From NCBI RefSeq assembly GCF_024199945.1, contig NZ_JANADP010000001.1, positions 6,262,001 to 6,326,000 of the forward strand: 64,000 nucleotides of DNA, read 5' to 3'. Positions 8,548 through 16,684 of the stretch are shown in pieces. The position numbers and the translations under genes were made by a program. The stretch's first letter is position 1. Every line of letters begins with the position of its first letter. This DNA is from Bradyrhizobium sp. CCGUVB4N (GTDB lineage Bacteria; Pseudomonadota; Alphaproteobacteria; Rhizobiales; Xanthobacteraceae). The notes under the pieces were generated by a model, which saw nothing but the letters and a program-made list of their open reading frames with translations, was not told where the DNA came from and searched no databases.

Positions 8548-8985
8548 ATGGCCCTCAAGGTCGAGCTCAGGCCGCACGAACGCATCATTGTCGGGAACTG
8601 CGTCATCACCAACACCGACCAGCGCGCCCGCCTTCTGATCGACGGCGAGAACGTGCCGATCCTGCGCGAGCGCGATATCCTCACGCCCGAGACCGCGGAT
8701 ACGCCCGCCAAGCTCGTCTATCTGGCGGTCCAGCTCATGTACATCTCGCCGGATCCGCAGGGCCAGCACGGCACCTATTTCAACCTGGTACGCGACATCG
8801 TCACCGCCGTGCCAAGCGCCTGGCCGATCATCGAAGAGATCAACAACCACATCATGAGCGGCGATCTCTACCGGGCCCTGAAGGATGCCCGCAAGCTGAT
8901 CGCCTATGAAGACAAGCTGCGTGAGCAGTTCGAGGCCACCCACCCAAAGGGTGGCATCAAGGGTGACGTCAGCTCGGCCGCCTGA
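8548..8985 (+). CDS. flbT: Flagellin synthesis regulator FlbT
   Basis: Small cytoplasmic post-transcriptional regulator of flagellin. In Caulobacter FlbT binds the 5' leader of flagellin mRNA and destabilises it until the hook is complete. The 145-residue product starts MALKVELRPHERIIVGNCV and keeps family features: the hydrophilic N-terminus, the QRARLLIDGE segment, and the C-terminal helix around LYRALKDARKLIAYED. Upstream in-frame starts exist (TTG at 8530, ATG at 8533), but the ATG at 8548 gives the family N-terminus and is preceded by GGAG and AGG at suitable distances. It is divergent from the flagellins and convergent with the PLP decarboxylase, with a strong terminator in between. Confidence 0.95.
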   Translation: MALKVELRPHERIIVGNCVITNTDQRARLLIDGENVPILRERDILTPETADTPAKLVYLAVQLMYISPDPQGQHGTYFNLVRDIVTAVPSAWPIIEEINNHIMSGDLYRALKDARKLIAYEDKLREQFEATHPKGGIKGDVSSAA

Positions 8986-9006
8986 GCGCTTCGCACATCT
9001 GAAACG

Positions 9007-9043
9007 AAGCCGCCCCGGACCATGTCCGGGGCGGCTTTATTTT
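9007..9043 (+). terminator. Rho-independent terminator after flbT
   Basis: Perfect 14-bp stem AAGCCGCCCCGGAC / GTCCGGGGCGGCTT (9007-9020 with 9024-9037), three-base loop CAT, followed by TATTTT. It separates flbT from the convergent four-gene operon and may act both ways. Confidence 0.92.
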
Positions 9044-9057
9044 GACGCTCTCTGATA

Positions 9058-10554
9058 TCACTGCGCCGCGAGCGGCGGCGCAGCGACCTCGATCAATCCG
9101 CCGGTCCGCCGCGTACCGAACTTGATCACGGCCGACACCAGCGCGTCGATGTCCGTCTCCGCGGTGCGATGATTGACGATCGCCGCGCGGATCGCGAACC
9201 TGCCGTCCAGCGTCGTGCTTGACGGTGCGGCAATGCCGGACTCCTGGACATCGGCGACAATCTCCCGATTGATCGCATCGTCGGCGCGATAGCGGAAGCA
9301 GACGATGTTGAGATTGACCGGCGCGAGCAATTCGAGCCGGGGCTCGGCGAGCACGCGCGTCTCGAGATATCGCGCGAGCGCGCAGCTGCGTGCGATCACC
9401 TCACCCAGCCGGTCGGTGCCGAATGTCTTCAGCGTGAACCACGTCTTCAGCGCGCGAAAACCGCGCGACAGATCCGGACCGAGATCGCACGGCCAGACAG
9501 CACCGGCCGCAAGCCCCCTCGCCTCGCGGCTCAGATAGGCCGCCGGCTGTGCAAAGGCCTGCCGATGCCGTTCACCGTCACGCACCAGCAGGAAGCCGGC
9601 GTCATAAGGCACCTGCCCCCATTTGTGGAAGTCGAGCGCGATCGAATCCGCAAGCTCGATGCCAGCGAGCAGCGGCGCAAGCTCGGGCGAGAGGATCGCG
9701 AGCGCACCAAAGGCACCATCGACGTGAAACCAGATGCCCTCTTCGCGGCACAGATCTGCGATCGCCTTGAGATCGTCGATCGCGCCGATGTCGACCGTGC
9801 CGGCCGATGCCGTGACCAGGAAGGGCTTGAAGCCGACCTCACGATCAACAGCGATCTGCGCGCGCAGCGCGGCGACATCGATGCGATGATCGGTGTCGAC
9901 ACCAATCTTGCGCAGCGCGTCGGTGCCGAAGCCAGCGATGTCCATCGCGCGGGAGATACAGCCATGCGCGGCCTTCGACGCATAGGCCGTGAGCAACGTC
10001 CCGTCATTGCCGATGCCGTGTTGGCGCGCCAGCGTACCGAGCGCGCTGGTGCGCGCCACCAGCACCGCCATCAGATTGGCCATCGACGTACCGGTGACGA
10101 AAATGCCGCTCGCACCTTCCGGAAAGCCGAACAAGCCGCGCATCCACGCGACGATCTGACGCTCGACCTCGATCGGCATGTGATCGCGTCCGCCGAGATT
10201 GGCATTGAGGCCTGCTGCAAGCATCTCCGCGACCATGCCGACGGCGGTGCCGCCGCCATGCACCCAGCCCATGAAGCCGGGATGAACGTTGCCGGTCGCG
10301 TAAGGCGCGACGTGCTCGGAGAATTCGCGATAGACGTCGGCGAGAGACGTCGCTTCGCGTGGCACGTCGGTCCGGACTGCCGCGCGAACCTCGTCGGGGA
10401 TCGGCTGCCAGACCGGCCGCGCGCGGACATTGGCGATGCCGTCGATCGCCTCGTCCAGCATGCGATGGGCGAGTGCACGAAACTCGCTCCAGTCCTGCGG
10501 ATCGAGCGATCCGTTCGTGACAGATGCCTGCGCGTTGCGGATGATCTCGTTCAT
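9058..10554 (-). CDS. Group II PLP-dependent amino acid decarboxylase
   Basis: 498-residue fold-type-I PLP enzyme of the aromatic-amino-acid/glutamate/diaminobutyrate decarboxylase family, expected to turn an L-amino acid into its amine plus CO2. Family marks: HPGFMGWVHGGG near 91-102, the phosphate-binding GTSMANLMA segment near 155, HVDGAFG with PLP-ring Asp279, and the Schiff-base Lys311 in LDFHKWGQ. The substrate cannot be read from sequence. The in-frame extension to 10731 is only antisense-like Arg-rich sequence; the ATG at 10554 overlaps the stop of the ATP-grasp gene as ATGA, so the two are translationally coupled. Last gene of a four-gene operon inside the flagellar locus. Confidence 0.85.
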   Translation of the reverse strand: MNEIIRNAQASVTNGSLDPQDWSEFRALAHRMLDEAIDGIANVRARPVWQPIPDEVRAAVRTDVPREATSLADVYREFSEHVAPYATGNVHPGFMGWVHGGGTAVGMVAEMLAAGLNANLGGRDHMPIEVERQIVAWMRGLFGFPEGASGIFVTGTSMANLMAVLVARTSALGTLARQHGIGNDGTLLTAYASKAAHGCISRAMDIAGFGTDALRKIGVDTDHRIDVAALRAQIAVDREVGFKPFLVTASAGTVDIGAIDDLKAIADLCREEGIWFHVDGAFGALAILSPELAPLLAGIELADSIALDFHKWGQVPYDAGFLLVRDGERHRQAFAQPAAYLSREARGLAAGAVWPCDLGPDLSRGFRALKTWFTLKTFGTDRLGEVIARSCALARYLETRVLAEPRLELLAPVNLNIVCFRYRADDAINREIVADVQESGIAAPSSTTLDGRFAIRAAIVNHRTAETDIDALVSAVIKFGTRRTGGLIEVAAPPLAAQ

Positions 10555-11786
10555 GCTGCACTCTCCACGCCCGCTTTGGCATGCCGCGACAGCATCGCGG
10601 TGAACGCGGCAAAGATCTTGCGCATCTGCGGCGGCTTGTACGGAAACACCACCGGCGAATCCATGTTGTGCACGACGGCGGTGTTGTCGGCCTCGAACAC
10701 CAGGAGCTCGCCGTTCTGGTTCTCGGCGCAATCGACGATGAAGTAATCGAGGCCGACGCGCCGGCTCATCTCGTCGAGTGCATTCTGGTGACGTGTTGCG
10801 AAGGCGCGATCGAAGTCTTGCATGAAGATGGCTTCTTCGGCGCGCTTCTCTTCGCTGAACGCCATGTAGGCGTTGAGATACCAGATGTCCCAGCGATCGG
10901 CGATCGCCATGTGGCAGGCATAAGGCTTGCCGTCGACCATGGTGAGCCGGATCTTGCGAAAGAGTCCGTCGGGGCTCGCGTAGTTGACGAAACGCGCCAC
11001 GAAGAAATCCAGCTCCTGCCGTTCGGCAAGATAGGCCGCGAGCGCCGTAGCATCGTCAACCTTCGCAAGCCCGACGCCGGCATGCGTGCCGCGCGGCCGT
11101 GCGATCATCGGAAAATGCAATTCGCCCGAGATCTCCGCGCAAGCGATCCGCCCTTCCGAAAGAGCCGTCAATTGCGCACGCGTCGCGTTGGCGGTCACGG
11201 GAATGTCGAGACCGGGGATATCAGCCAGCAACCGGTAGAGCTTGTCGCGATCGAGATTGCCGATCAACTCGGGGCGATTGAGCAGCGGTCGCGGCCAGCG
11301 CGGCGCGGCTTTCTCGATCATCGCCAGCGCTTCGCGGCATTCCTCGGAGTCGGATGCGACCACGATGGCAACGTCGTGCTCAGGCAGCGTTTCCGGCAGA
11401 CCCTTGTCTTTGGTCACATAGAGCGTCAGGAGTTCGATATCGGAGCCTTCGAGCAGAAATTCGATCGGCGTGTTGCCGCCCATGTCGATGTCGGCCGCAA
11501 GCGCAAGCACGCGCAAGCCGGGCTTCGGCGCCGCAGACGGCGTGCGAAACAATTGATGGAAGGAGAGCACCTCGGACTGGATCACGAGGCCTGCTTCCTT
11601 CTCGCCCATCAGCTGGGCGATCAGCGACAGATCCAATCCCTCGCCAGCCTGCGCCGTCCCCTCCGCGATCCGCGCCAGCAACCGCTCGCGCAACGGGTGC
11701 AGATCGATGCCCTCGAAGGCCTGGCGGGTCAAATGCGCAAAGCCGATGCGATCGGCAAAGTTCGGCGCGGCAAGCGGATGCAACAT
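10551..11786 (-). CDS. ATP-grasp-like ligase (RimK/glutathione-synthetase type C-terminal domain), 411 aa
   Basis: Cytoplasmic protein with an N-terminal region of about 150 residues of unknown type, containing a Rossmann-like stretch around VLALAADIDMGGN, and a C-terminal ATP-grasp-like half. The C-terminal half shows LLNRPELIGNLDRDKLYRLL, then PMIARPRGTHAG (nucleotide-binding Arg/Lys loop), IRLTMVDGKPYACHMAI, and DYFIVDCAENQNGELLVFEADN, which fits the metal-binding D/E-x-N end of ATP-grasp ligases. Such enzymes form amide or peptide-type bonds through an acyl phosphate. A start at 11786 (MLHPLAAPNF) is preferred to an upstream one at 11831 that would overlap the preceding gene. The family call is moderate; the substrate is unknown. 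Confidence 0.65.
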   Translation of the reverse strand: MLHPLAAPNFADRIGFAHLTRQAFEGIDLHPLRERLLARIAEGTAQAGEGLDLSLIAQLMGEKEAGLVIQSEVLSFHQLFRTPSAAPKPGLRVLALAADIDMGGNTPIEFLLEGSDIELLTLYVTKDKGLPETLPEHDVAIVVASDSEECREALAMIEKAAPRWPRPLLNRPELIGNLDRDKLYRLLADIPGLDIPVTANATRAQLTALSEGRIACAEISGELHFPMIARPRGTHAGVGLAKVDDATALAAYLAERQELDFFVARFVNYASPDGLFRKIRLTMVDGKPYACHMAIADRWDIWYLNAYMAFSEEKRAEEAIFMQDFDRAFATRHQNALDEMSRRVGLDYFIVDCAENQNGELLVFEADNTAVVHNMDSPVVFPYKPPQMRKIFAAFTAMLSRHAKAGVESAA

Positions 11787-11802
11787 CTCACACCTATGAG
11801 GG

Positions 11803-13407
11803 CTACGCCGGCACAGCGGCGGTATGGTCAAGCAGCAGCTCGGTCTTCACCAGGACGTGGGCGATGCGATCGAGGATATGCTGCACATTGTGTTGCGCTT
11901 GCGCGCCGTCCGGCGACCAGGCGTCGGTGACGAGCCGTGCGCCGATGCAAAGGCGCAACGCAGCCTGCGGCGCGCCGTCCGGTTGCTCCAACCGCACCGG
12001 CTGGCCGACGAGACAGCGTTGTGCGGCAACCTGCCGGTCCGCCACGCTCCCGACGATGTCGTCGTTCATGTCCCGCGCCAGAGCGCGATGAACGGCGCTG
12101 GTATCGGCGATGGATACCGGCTTGCCGTTACGAAGCAGCGTGAATGGAAAGATCGTAGGCCGCGCGAATTCCTCGTCGTCCACGCCCGCCTCGTCGAGGG
12201 CCGCCGGTACGGCGCGCAGCGACGGCGACAGCGCGATCATGCTGCCGATGCCGGCTGCAAGCTCGGCGACCGCCTTGGCACGGAACGCCCCCGGCACGGC
12301 GTAGTAGTTGCCGATCTCGGCCAGCGCCGCTTCCCAGCGCAGCCACTGGCCGAAATTCGGACGGCGTTCGAAGCGCGAGCGCAGCGCCGTCCACATCATC
12401 GGCCAGTCGCAGCGGCCGGCATAATCGAAGAAGCCCGGCGCGATCCCTTCAATCCGGTCGAGCGCGCGCGACAGTCCTTTCGGCACCAGCAGTGCACCGC
12501 TGAAGGCAGGACCGCCGAAGAACTTCGAGCCGGTGATCAGCACCATGTAACCGCGATCGAGATAGGAGCGCAGCCGGCGACGGCCAAGCCGCGCCTGACA
12601 GGCATCGACGACGACCTGAACCTTGCGCGGCCAGCGCCGCGCGATCTCATCGAGACAGGCGGCGCTCGGCGCACGCCAGCCGAGCTTTGACGAATCCATA
12701 ATGTGCAACAAAACGCGCCGGCCTTGCGCGAGGCTGTCCTCGATTGCACGCATGACCTCGGCATCCGCGTCGGTGCGCATCGCGAGGCCGGACGTGGCGT
12801 CGAGCAGCGGTACCGCGATGCTGTCGCCGGAAAGACCCGCGATCGCAGCGTCCTTTCGCACAGCAACGCCGCTCGCCGTCATCGTGCTGAAATGGTGCCC
12901 GCGTGCGGTATGAGCCGTTCCGCTGCCGGTCTGGTCGGCCCCGACCACGATGGACACGGGCGGTCCTCCAAGCACCGCGTGCGCCAGGAACAAGGCATGG
13001 AGCTGGGAATCGGTACCCGATGGCGAGAACACGACATCGACGCGCGGCGAGAGCTGGAAGTGCCCGCGCAGTTCGTCGCGCAGGTCCTCGCAGCGCCGGT
13101 CGAAGGCGATCTCGACTTCGTCGAACAGCGATTTATGGACCAGCTCCTCGCGCGCCAGCGCGGCTCGGTCATAGCCTGCCTGCGAGATCGTCGACGCAGT
13201 CGATGAGGCGAAATTCCAGATCTCGGGTTCGGGCGACGGCGCGCAGCCATAGGCATTGACGCGCTCCCTCGGGTCGAGCGCCAGCCGCTGGTCGCCGCCG
13301 GAGACCAGCAGCGTATCCAGCGGCGTGAAGAGATCACGCAAGCGATAGCGCGAGCCGCCCTCGGACGCTCGCTCGATATCTGCGAGGTGGGATGCGCCGA
13401 TGCTCAT
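11803..13407 (-). CDS. Class-V-like PLP-dependent enzyme (aminotransferase / lyase fold)
   Basis: About 534 residues, long for this fold. The central part has the PLP pattern of fold-type-I class V enzymes: FSPSGTDSQLHALFL (cofactor phosphate loop, residues about 127-141), VVVDACQ with PLP-ring Asp268, and ITGSKFFGGPAFSG with the likely Schiff-base Lys295. The C-terminal 150 residues look like the small domain of this fold. It could be an aminotransferase, a lyase or a desulfurase-like enzyme. The start is uncertain: 13407 (MSIGASHL) keeps a 10-base gap to the preceding gene, while an ATG at 13476 would overlap it by 59 bases. Second gene of the operon; a second PLP enzyme follows two genes later. 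Confidence 0.7.
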   Translation of the reverse strand: MSIGASHLADIERASEGGSRYRLRDLFTPLDTLLVSGGDQRLALDPRERVNAYGCAPSPEPEIWNFASSTASTISQAGYDRAALAREELVHKSLFDEVEIAFDRRCEDLRDELRGHFQLSPRVDVVFSPSGTDSQLHALFLAHAVLGGPPVSIVVGADQTGSGTAHTARGHHFSTMTASGVAVRKDAAIAGLSGDSIAVPLLDATSGLAMRTDADAEVMRAIEDSLAQGRRVLLHIMDSSKLGWRAPSAACLDEIARRWPRKVQVVVDACQARLGRRRLRSYLDRGYMVLITGSKFFGGPAFSGALLVPKGLSRALDRIEGIAPGFFDYAGRCDWPMMWTALRSRFERRPNFGQWLRWEAALAEIGNYYAVPGAFRAKAVAELAAGIGSMIALSPSLRAVPAALDEAGVDDEEFARPTIFPFTLLRNGKPVSIADTSAVHRALARDMNDDIVGSVADRQVAAQRCLVGQPVRLEQPDGAPQAALRLCIGARLVTDAWSPDGAQAQHNVQHILDRIAHVLVKTELLLDHTAAVPA

Positions 13408-13417
13408 CCCGACAGGC

Positions 13418-14200
13418 TCACGCCGCGTCAGCCGCCGCCGCAGGGGCTGGCGCGAATTGCGAGGCGATGTCGCCATGGAACACCGAAGGACCGACGTGGT
13501 CGAGCGAGCTCTGGATGTCGGCCCAGATCTCGCCGCCGATATCGGTCCAGCGCTTGCAGAAGGCGAAGTCTTCCGAGAGATAGGTGCCGGTCGCCGGATC
13601 GATCATGCATTCGAACAGTGCGAAGCGGTTCTGGCTCGCGACCAGCGAGTCATGCGAATGCTCGCGGAAGAATTGCAGATTGGCATAGTCCGGATGGCGG
13701 CACATCGCCTCCAGCGCCTGGCGCCGGATCATCAGGAAACCGGTGCCGGCATAGCGCACGCGGGTAAAGCCGTTGACCACCACGATGCGGTCGGGATCCT
13801 CGATCTCGAGCACGTAGTCGAGCGAGGCCGCCGTGACGTCGGTCCGTCCCGCCTTGATCGCGCGCGTCGCCTTGTCCCAATTGACCCGCTTGATCGGATA
13901 GCAGCCGGCGACAACGTCGGCGCCGGATTCGATCAACCGGAAGACCTGCTCCGGCTTGAAGCCGATATCGGCGTCGATGAACAGGAAATGCGTCGCGTCC
14001 GGGTCGTCCAGGAACATCGCGACCAGATTGGCCCGCGCGCGCGTGATCAGCGCGTCGCCGTCGCGCAAGTGCACCTTGAGCCCGAGATTGGACATGCCAT
14101 GCACGGCGCGCTGCAGCGCGAAGATCGAGCTCGCGTAAATGCTCGACACCTGCCCGCCGAAGCATGGCGTAGCCACCACCAGTTGCACCTTGTCCGACAT
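13418..14200 (-). CDS. GT-A-like glycosyltransferase, 260 aa
   Basis: Small soluble protein with no signal peptide or membrane segment. It begins VQLVVATPCFGGQVSSIY (nucleotide-sugar-binding strand and loop), then ALITRARANLVAMFL and FLFIDADIGF. The DxD-type Asp76-Ala-Asp78 at the end of a hydrophobic strand is typical of GT-A transferases that bind NDP-sugar through a divalent metal. Later segments DVVAGCYPIKRVNWD and YAGTGFLMIRR fit the acceptor half of the fold. First gene of the operon, 72 bases after flgL on the same strand, with a perfect CtrA box 50-65 bases upstream. Flagellin glycosylation is a reasonable guess from context; the sequence does not prove it. Confidence 0.7.
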   Translation of the reverse strand: MSDKVQLVVATPCFGGQVSSIYASSIFALQRAVHGMSNLGLKVHLRDGDALITRARANLVAMFLDDPDATHFLFIDADIGFKPEQVFRLIESGADVVAGCYPIKRVNWDKATRAIKAGRTDVTAASLDYVLEIEDPDRIVVVNGFTRVRYAGTGFLMIRRQALEAMCRHPDYANLQFFREHSHDSLVASQNRFALFECMIDPATGTYLSEDFAFCKRWTDIGGEIWADIQSSLDHVGPSVFHGDIASQFAPAPAAAADAA

Positions 14201-14249
14201 TGACGGCTCCGCCCCCGCTCAAATCCTCACCAAGAGGTAAACAGGCATG

Positions 14250-14265
14250 GTTAACGGCGCCTTAA
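14250..14265 (-). promoter_or_regulatory. CtrA-type box upstream of the four-gene operon
   Basis: On the minus strand TTAA-GGCGCCG-TTAAC, a perfect TTAA-N7-TTAAC full site, centred about 57 bases upstream of the glycosyltransferase start and only 7 bases from the flgL stop codon. This position fits a promoter-proximal activator site driving genes 14200 to 9058. Read-through from flgL is also possible. Confidence 0.6.
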
Positions 14266-14272
14266 TGCGCCC

Positions 14273-16666
14273 TTACAGGTACTTGACCAACGAGAGCTGC
14301 GCGAGGTTGGCGGTAGTCTGGTAAGACGCCTGCAGCGCGTTCTGAAGCGACAGGATTTCGCTCGCCACCTGGTCGGGCGAGGCCGACTCCGCCTGATCGA
14401 CGATGTTCTGCAGCTGCGCCTTGGCCTGGGTCTGGCGCGTAGTCGCGTCCTTCATGGTGTTCTGGGCCATCGCGATGTCGGTCTGGATGTCCTCGATTTT
14501 CTGTTGGCCCGCCTGCGGGGTCAGCGCCTGGGTGGTACGCAGGCTCAGCGCAGCGACTTGCGCGCCCGAATACTGCCCGGTCGGCGACGTCGAGAACGTG
14601 CCGTACACGGCGACCGCCTGCAGCTGCTTGCGGATCGCGTCCTCGTCGGCCTGGGCGCCATATTGCACCGTGACGGAATCATCGACCCGCGCCACCGCGG
14701 TCGAGCGCGCCGAGCCCGGCCCGTCATTGCCGGTGTACCATTTCACGGTGTTGGCCGTGCCGTTCACCAGCGTCGTCGCCGAGCTTGCCGGCGACGAGCC
14801 GACGCGCAGCGGAGCCTTTGCCGCCGTGACCGGGGAGGACGTGAAGCCGAGCGCCGCGAACGCCGTGCTGTTCGAGCTCGTGATGTTGAGGCTGCCGGGA
14901 TCGTCCGTGTTGATCGTGATCACGCCACCATGGATGGTCGATGGTTTCGAGGTGCCAGTGAGCTGATCGATCTTGCTAAGCAGAGTTGAGACATTGTCGG
15001 TAATGTTGATCTGGTTCGGGCCGGTGGCGCCCGAGGCGACAAAGGTCAGCGTCTGACCGTTCACCGTAATCGTATCGGGGCTAACGGCAGGCGGACCCGC
15101 CGACCCCGCCTGGAACGCCGTCGAGAGGACTGAGGGACCGCCCGTCGTCGCAGTGCCGCTCAGCACAGTTGAACCTGTGATCGGAGCCGTCGACGGCACG
15201 CTGCCGCGCGTCACGCTGCTGAGACCGAGCGCCGTGGCCGCCGCACCGCCGGTGACCGCCACGTCTGTGCCGGTGCCAGTGGCGATCTGGATATTGCCGC
15301 TGGCGCTCAGGGTCACGTTGGCGGAGGGGACGCCTGCGGCCGTCGCGATCGCATTCAAGATATCAGACACCTTCGCGGTGCTCCCCGACGCCAGTCCGAT
15401 CGTGGTATTGCCGCTGGCCGTCGTGACCGTGGTGACGGTGGGGTCGAAGGTGATCGTGTGGGCGCCGCTCGCGCCGGTGATGGTCAGAGTGGTACCGGTC
15501 GGAGCGTTGGCGAGCGCGTTGAGAATGGTTCCGTTGAGATGGGGTGTCGCCGAAGAATCGAGCGACGTGGCCGTCGACGCAGCCGCCAATGCGCTGTCCT
15601 GCAACGCGACCGAGCCTGTTCCGGTCGTCGAGGTATAGGAGCTCAGATTGCCGGTGGCCGCCGCATTCGCGGTGGCCGATCCCGCCGTATTGAAGAAATT
15701 GTCGCCGGCGGCAACGGCCGATGCTGCCACCAGCGAGGTGTTGGCGAGCTTCGTGATCGCGGTGTTCAGCGCGGTGTTGAGGTTCGACGAGGTAATGGCT
15801 GGGTTGGGTGGTACCGCCGGAATGACATTGGGGTTGCCGGGATCGATCGCAAAGCTGCCGACCGGCGTCGGCGTAGCGCTGGACGCCGTCAGGTCGATCT
15901 GCTCGGTCGAACCATCCGGCAGCGTGAACTGTACGCTGAGCTTGTCGCCGTTCTTCGGATTGACGCCGTTGAGATTGACCGAGAACGACACCGGCGAGCC
16001 GCTTGGGCCGGTCACGGTCGCACCCGTTAGTGTCGAGGAGACCGCCGCGATCTTGAGCCCGAACGGCGACGTCGCCGAATCCTCCTGCACCTGGATCGCG
16101 CCCGAGGGCAGCGTCGACTGCACAAGCCGCCCCATGCCATTGGTGCCGAGGTCAGCCGCCTGGCGCTCCGCCATGACTTGCTTCAGGCCGGCCTGCGTCG
16201 TCGTGCCGTTGATGATGTCGCCGGCGTTGGCGACCGATTGCGTGTTGTAGGCGGTGCCGGAGAACAGGTAGCGGTTGCCGGACTGCGTGTTGAGAACGCC
16301 GACCATCGAGCCGAACTGCGCGGCGGCGGTGTTCTGCGCCACCGTCTGGCCGTTGACGTTGAGATCCTGCGACGAGGTGGCCGAGCCCGTCTGCACAGTG
16401 TTGCGGATCGTGGTCAGTGACTGCAGCGCGGTGTTGGCGAGGTTGATGTTGACGTTGACGTTGGTGATCGTGTCCGTATAGGCGGCGATGTTCGAAAGCT
16501 GCGCGCGCGAGGCGATCGCAAAGCCTTCGTTGGTGCCCATGCCTGAATAATTCTGCGACAGCTTGCCGGTCGAGAGCTGCGTCGACAGGTCGGTGAGCTG
16601 CTGGTTGATGTTGCGGATCTGCGCGCCGAGGACTGACGAGCCGTAATTAATGCTGCTGATCGACAT
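14273..16666 (-). CDS. flgL: Flagellar hook-filament junction protein FlgL (HAP3), enlarged
   Basis: Joins hook to filament with FlgK. The N-terminus MSISSINYGSSVLGAQIRNI and the C-terminal ALQASYQTTANLAQLSLVKYL are flagellin-like D0 helices, placed directly after flgK as usual for flgL. At 797 residues it is far longer than typical FlgL of about 300-350. The extra length is a large central insert of beta-rich modules at about 385-485 and 530-615. These share a pattern with the flagellin centre and with FlgE: TITVNGQTLTF, then VSTLLSKID, then SLNIT and a terminal ALGF. The gap to flgK is 18 bases, so the genes are cotranscribed. Confidence 0.9.
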   Translation of the reverse strand: MSISSINYGSSVLGAQIRNINQQLTDLSTQLSTGKLSQNYSGMGTNEGFAIASRAQLSNIAAYTDTITNVNVNINLANTALQSLTTIRNTVQTGSATSSQDLNVNGQTVAQNTAAAQFGSMVGVLNTQSGNRYLFSGTAYNTQSVANAGDIINGTTTQAGLKQVMAERQAADLGTNGMGRLVQSTLPSGAIQVQEDSATSPFGLKIAAVSSTLTGATVTGPSGSPVSFSVNLNGVNPKNGDKLSVQFTLPDGSTEQIDLTASSATPTPVGSFAIDPGNPNVIPAVPPNPAITSSNLNTALNTAITKLANTSLVAASAVAAGDNFFNTAGSATANAAATGNLSSYTSTTGTGSVALQDSALAAASTATSLDSSATPHLNGTILNALANAPTGTTLTITGASGAHTITFDPTVTTVTTASGNTTIGLASGSTAKVSDILNAIATAAGVPSANVTLSASGNIQIATGTGTDVAVTGGAAATALGLSSVTRGSVPSTAPITGSTVLSGTATTGGPSVLSTAFQAGSAGPPAVSPDTITVNGQTLTFVASGATGPNQINITDNVSTLLSKIDQLTGTSKPSTIHGGVITINTDDPGSLNITSSNSTAFAALGFTSSPVTAAKAPLRVGSSPASSATTLVNGTANTVKWYTGNDGPGSARSTAVARVDDSVTVQYGAQADEDAIRKQLQAVAVYGTFSTSPTGQYSGAQVAALSLRTTQALTPQAGQQKIEDIQTDIAMAQNTMKDATTRQTQAKAQLQNIVDQAESASPDQVASEILSLQNALQASYQTTANLAQLSLVKYL

Positions 16667-16684
16667 GTTTCAGCGCCCTACTGA

